Positions 42,378-42,991 of a stretch of 42,991 bases of DNA are shown here, piece after piece (position 1 is the stretch's first letter; each line of letters starts with the position of its first letter). A program made the position numbers and the translations under genes. This stretch comes from Acidimicrobiaceae bacterium (GTDB lineage Bacteria > Actinomycetota > Acidimicrobiia > Acidimicrobiales > RAAP-2), in the NCBI GenBank assembly GCA_003170315.1, contig PNAH01000008.1, forward strand, positions 7,332-50,322, given 5' to 3'. The notes under the pieces were generated by a model. The model was not told the DNA's origin. It did no database searches and was given only the letters and a program-made list of their open reading frames with translations.

Positions 42378-42991
42378 GTGTCCCTGGATTTAGAAGACGC
42401 TCGACGTCGATATCACTTCGCCTTCACCCGCGAAGACCACGACCGACTGCCGTTCTATTCCGCGTTAATGATGGCCCTCGAAAGCGATCTCGTCGCCCAA
42501 GAGTTGCTCGCCGGCGTTCGCGTCGAACAGAGAAACCCCATGCTGGTTCTGGCGTCTCTACACCTGGCGGCCCTGCGCGGTCATCCGGAATTGACACCGA
42601 TTTACCGCGACGCTCGATGGGGATTGATCACGGACCCCGAAGGTGCCGCGCGACAAGTGGTTGACGTCGTGAACACCGAGCCGGAGTTGGTGCGGGCCGA
42701 ACTCCATCGTTCGACGCAAACCAACGAACCCGGCCGATCGGCGATATTTCAGGCCGTCATCGCGCTCATCGCGCAGCGGGGCCATTCGTCGATCAATCTC
42801 ATCGACGTCGGTACCTCGGCCGGCATCAATCTCTACTTCGACCAATTCCCAGTTCGAGCGGAGGACGATGACAATCCGTTGACGCTGGTCTGTCGCGACG
42901 AGACGCCGGTCAACCGTTCGCTGCTGTTGCCCGACGTTTTCTCGCGGGTCGGCATCGATCCCTCGCCACTGGATCTCGCCGTCGAGGACGA
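42378..42991 (+). CDS. DUF2332 family protein, 3' end cut off by the window
   Basis: An open frame from GTG 42378 runs to the window edge (204 residues visible). It matches the DUF2332 family of actinobacteria: early LPFYSALMMALESDL, then TNEPGRSAIFQAVIALIA and INLIDVGTSAGINLYFDQF, a glycine-rich motif resembling a SAM-binding site. The function of the family is not known; a methyltransferase-like fold is an inference from that motif. It is divergent from the MFS gene. Confidence 0.85.
   Translation, partial: MSLDLEDARRRYHFAFTREDHDRLPFYSALMMALESDLVAQELLAGVRVEQRNPMLVLASLHLAALRGHPELTPIYRDARWGLITDPEGAARQVVDVVNTEPELVRAELHRSTQTNEPGRSAIFQAVIALIAQRGHSSINLIDVGTSAGINLYFDQFPVRAEDDDNPLTLVCRDETPVNRSLLLPDVFSRVGIDPSPLDLAVED

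Overview
The window is one stretch of a high-GC chromosome with dense coding, many GTG/TTG starts and frequent 1-8 nt gene overlaps. The best fit is an actinobacterium (Actinomycetota), most likely class Acidimicrobiia. This is inferred from an actinobacterial gene order (coaD / DivIVA-like coiled coil / DUF177 / rpmF), a DUF2469 gene behind rplS, a PspA-HtpX-PspAB operon, GTP-type PEP carboxykinase and F420-type (LLM, PPOX) oxidoreductase families. No rRNA, tRNA, CRISPR array, insertion sequence or phage gene was found.

Layout. 1-5.9 kb is accessory: two convergent beta-propeller genes, a VOC protein, a lone cytochrome P450, a decayed zinc-ribbon ORF, a TetR regulator and a small secreted protein. 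5.9-12.4 kb is metabolic: an MFS transporter, type II NADH dehydrogenase, an SDR, pckG and thiL, with rpmB facing back. 12.5-30.9 kb is a long collinear housekeeping block: fakA-like, recG, rsmD, coaD, sepIVA-like, DUF177, rpmF, plsX, acpP, rnc, mutM, smc, ftsY, ffh, rpsP, khpA, rimM, trmD, rplS, DUF2469 and an unknown gene. 30.9-34.3 kb holds a PPOX protein, endonuclease IV with a histone H1-like tail, fumC and a pterin dehydratase. 34.3-38.3 kb is the envelope-stress operon pspA-htpX-pspAB and purK-purE, all on the minus strand. 38.3-43 kb holds an LLM oxidoreductase, a DsbA-like protein, a small RecB-type Fe-S nuclease, a conserved-looking unknown protein, a second MFS transporter and a truncated DUF2332 gene.

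How it works together. The central block links ribosome biogenesis (L28, L32, S16, L19, RimM, RsmD, TrmD, KhpA), membrane lipid synthesis (FakA-like, PlsX, ACP), RNA processing (RNase III), protein targeting (FtsY, Ffh) and chromosome care (RecG, MutM, SMC), a typical growth-linked supercluster. The psp operon is a membrane-stress module.

The most notable observations are: (1) a repeated TANNNT hexamer 6-7 nt upstream of ATG/GTG at ten genes without a clear Shine-Dalgarno site, suggesting widespread leaderless transcription and fixing several starts; (2) endonuclease IV fused to a ~100-residue Lys/Pro/Ala tail containing a recent 60-bp tandem duplication; (3) an acidic extension on KhpA; (4) the PspA-HtpX-PspAB operon with one-base stop/start overlaps. 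I did not find a clearly new multi-gene system; the tailed endonuclease IV is the strongest candidate for undescribed biology.
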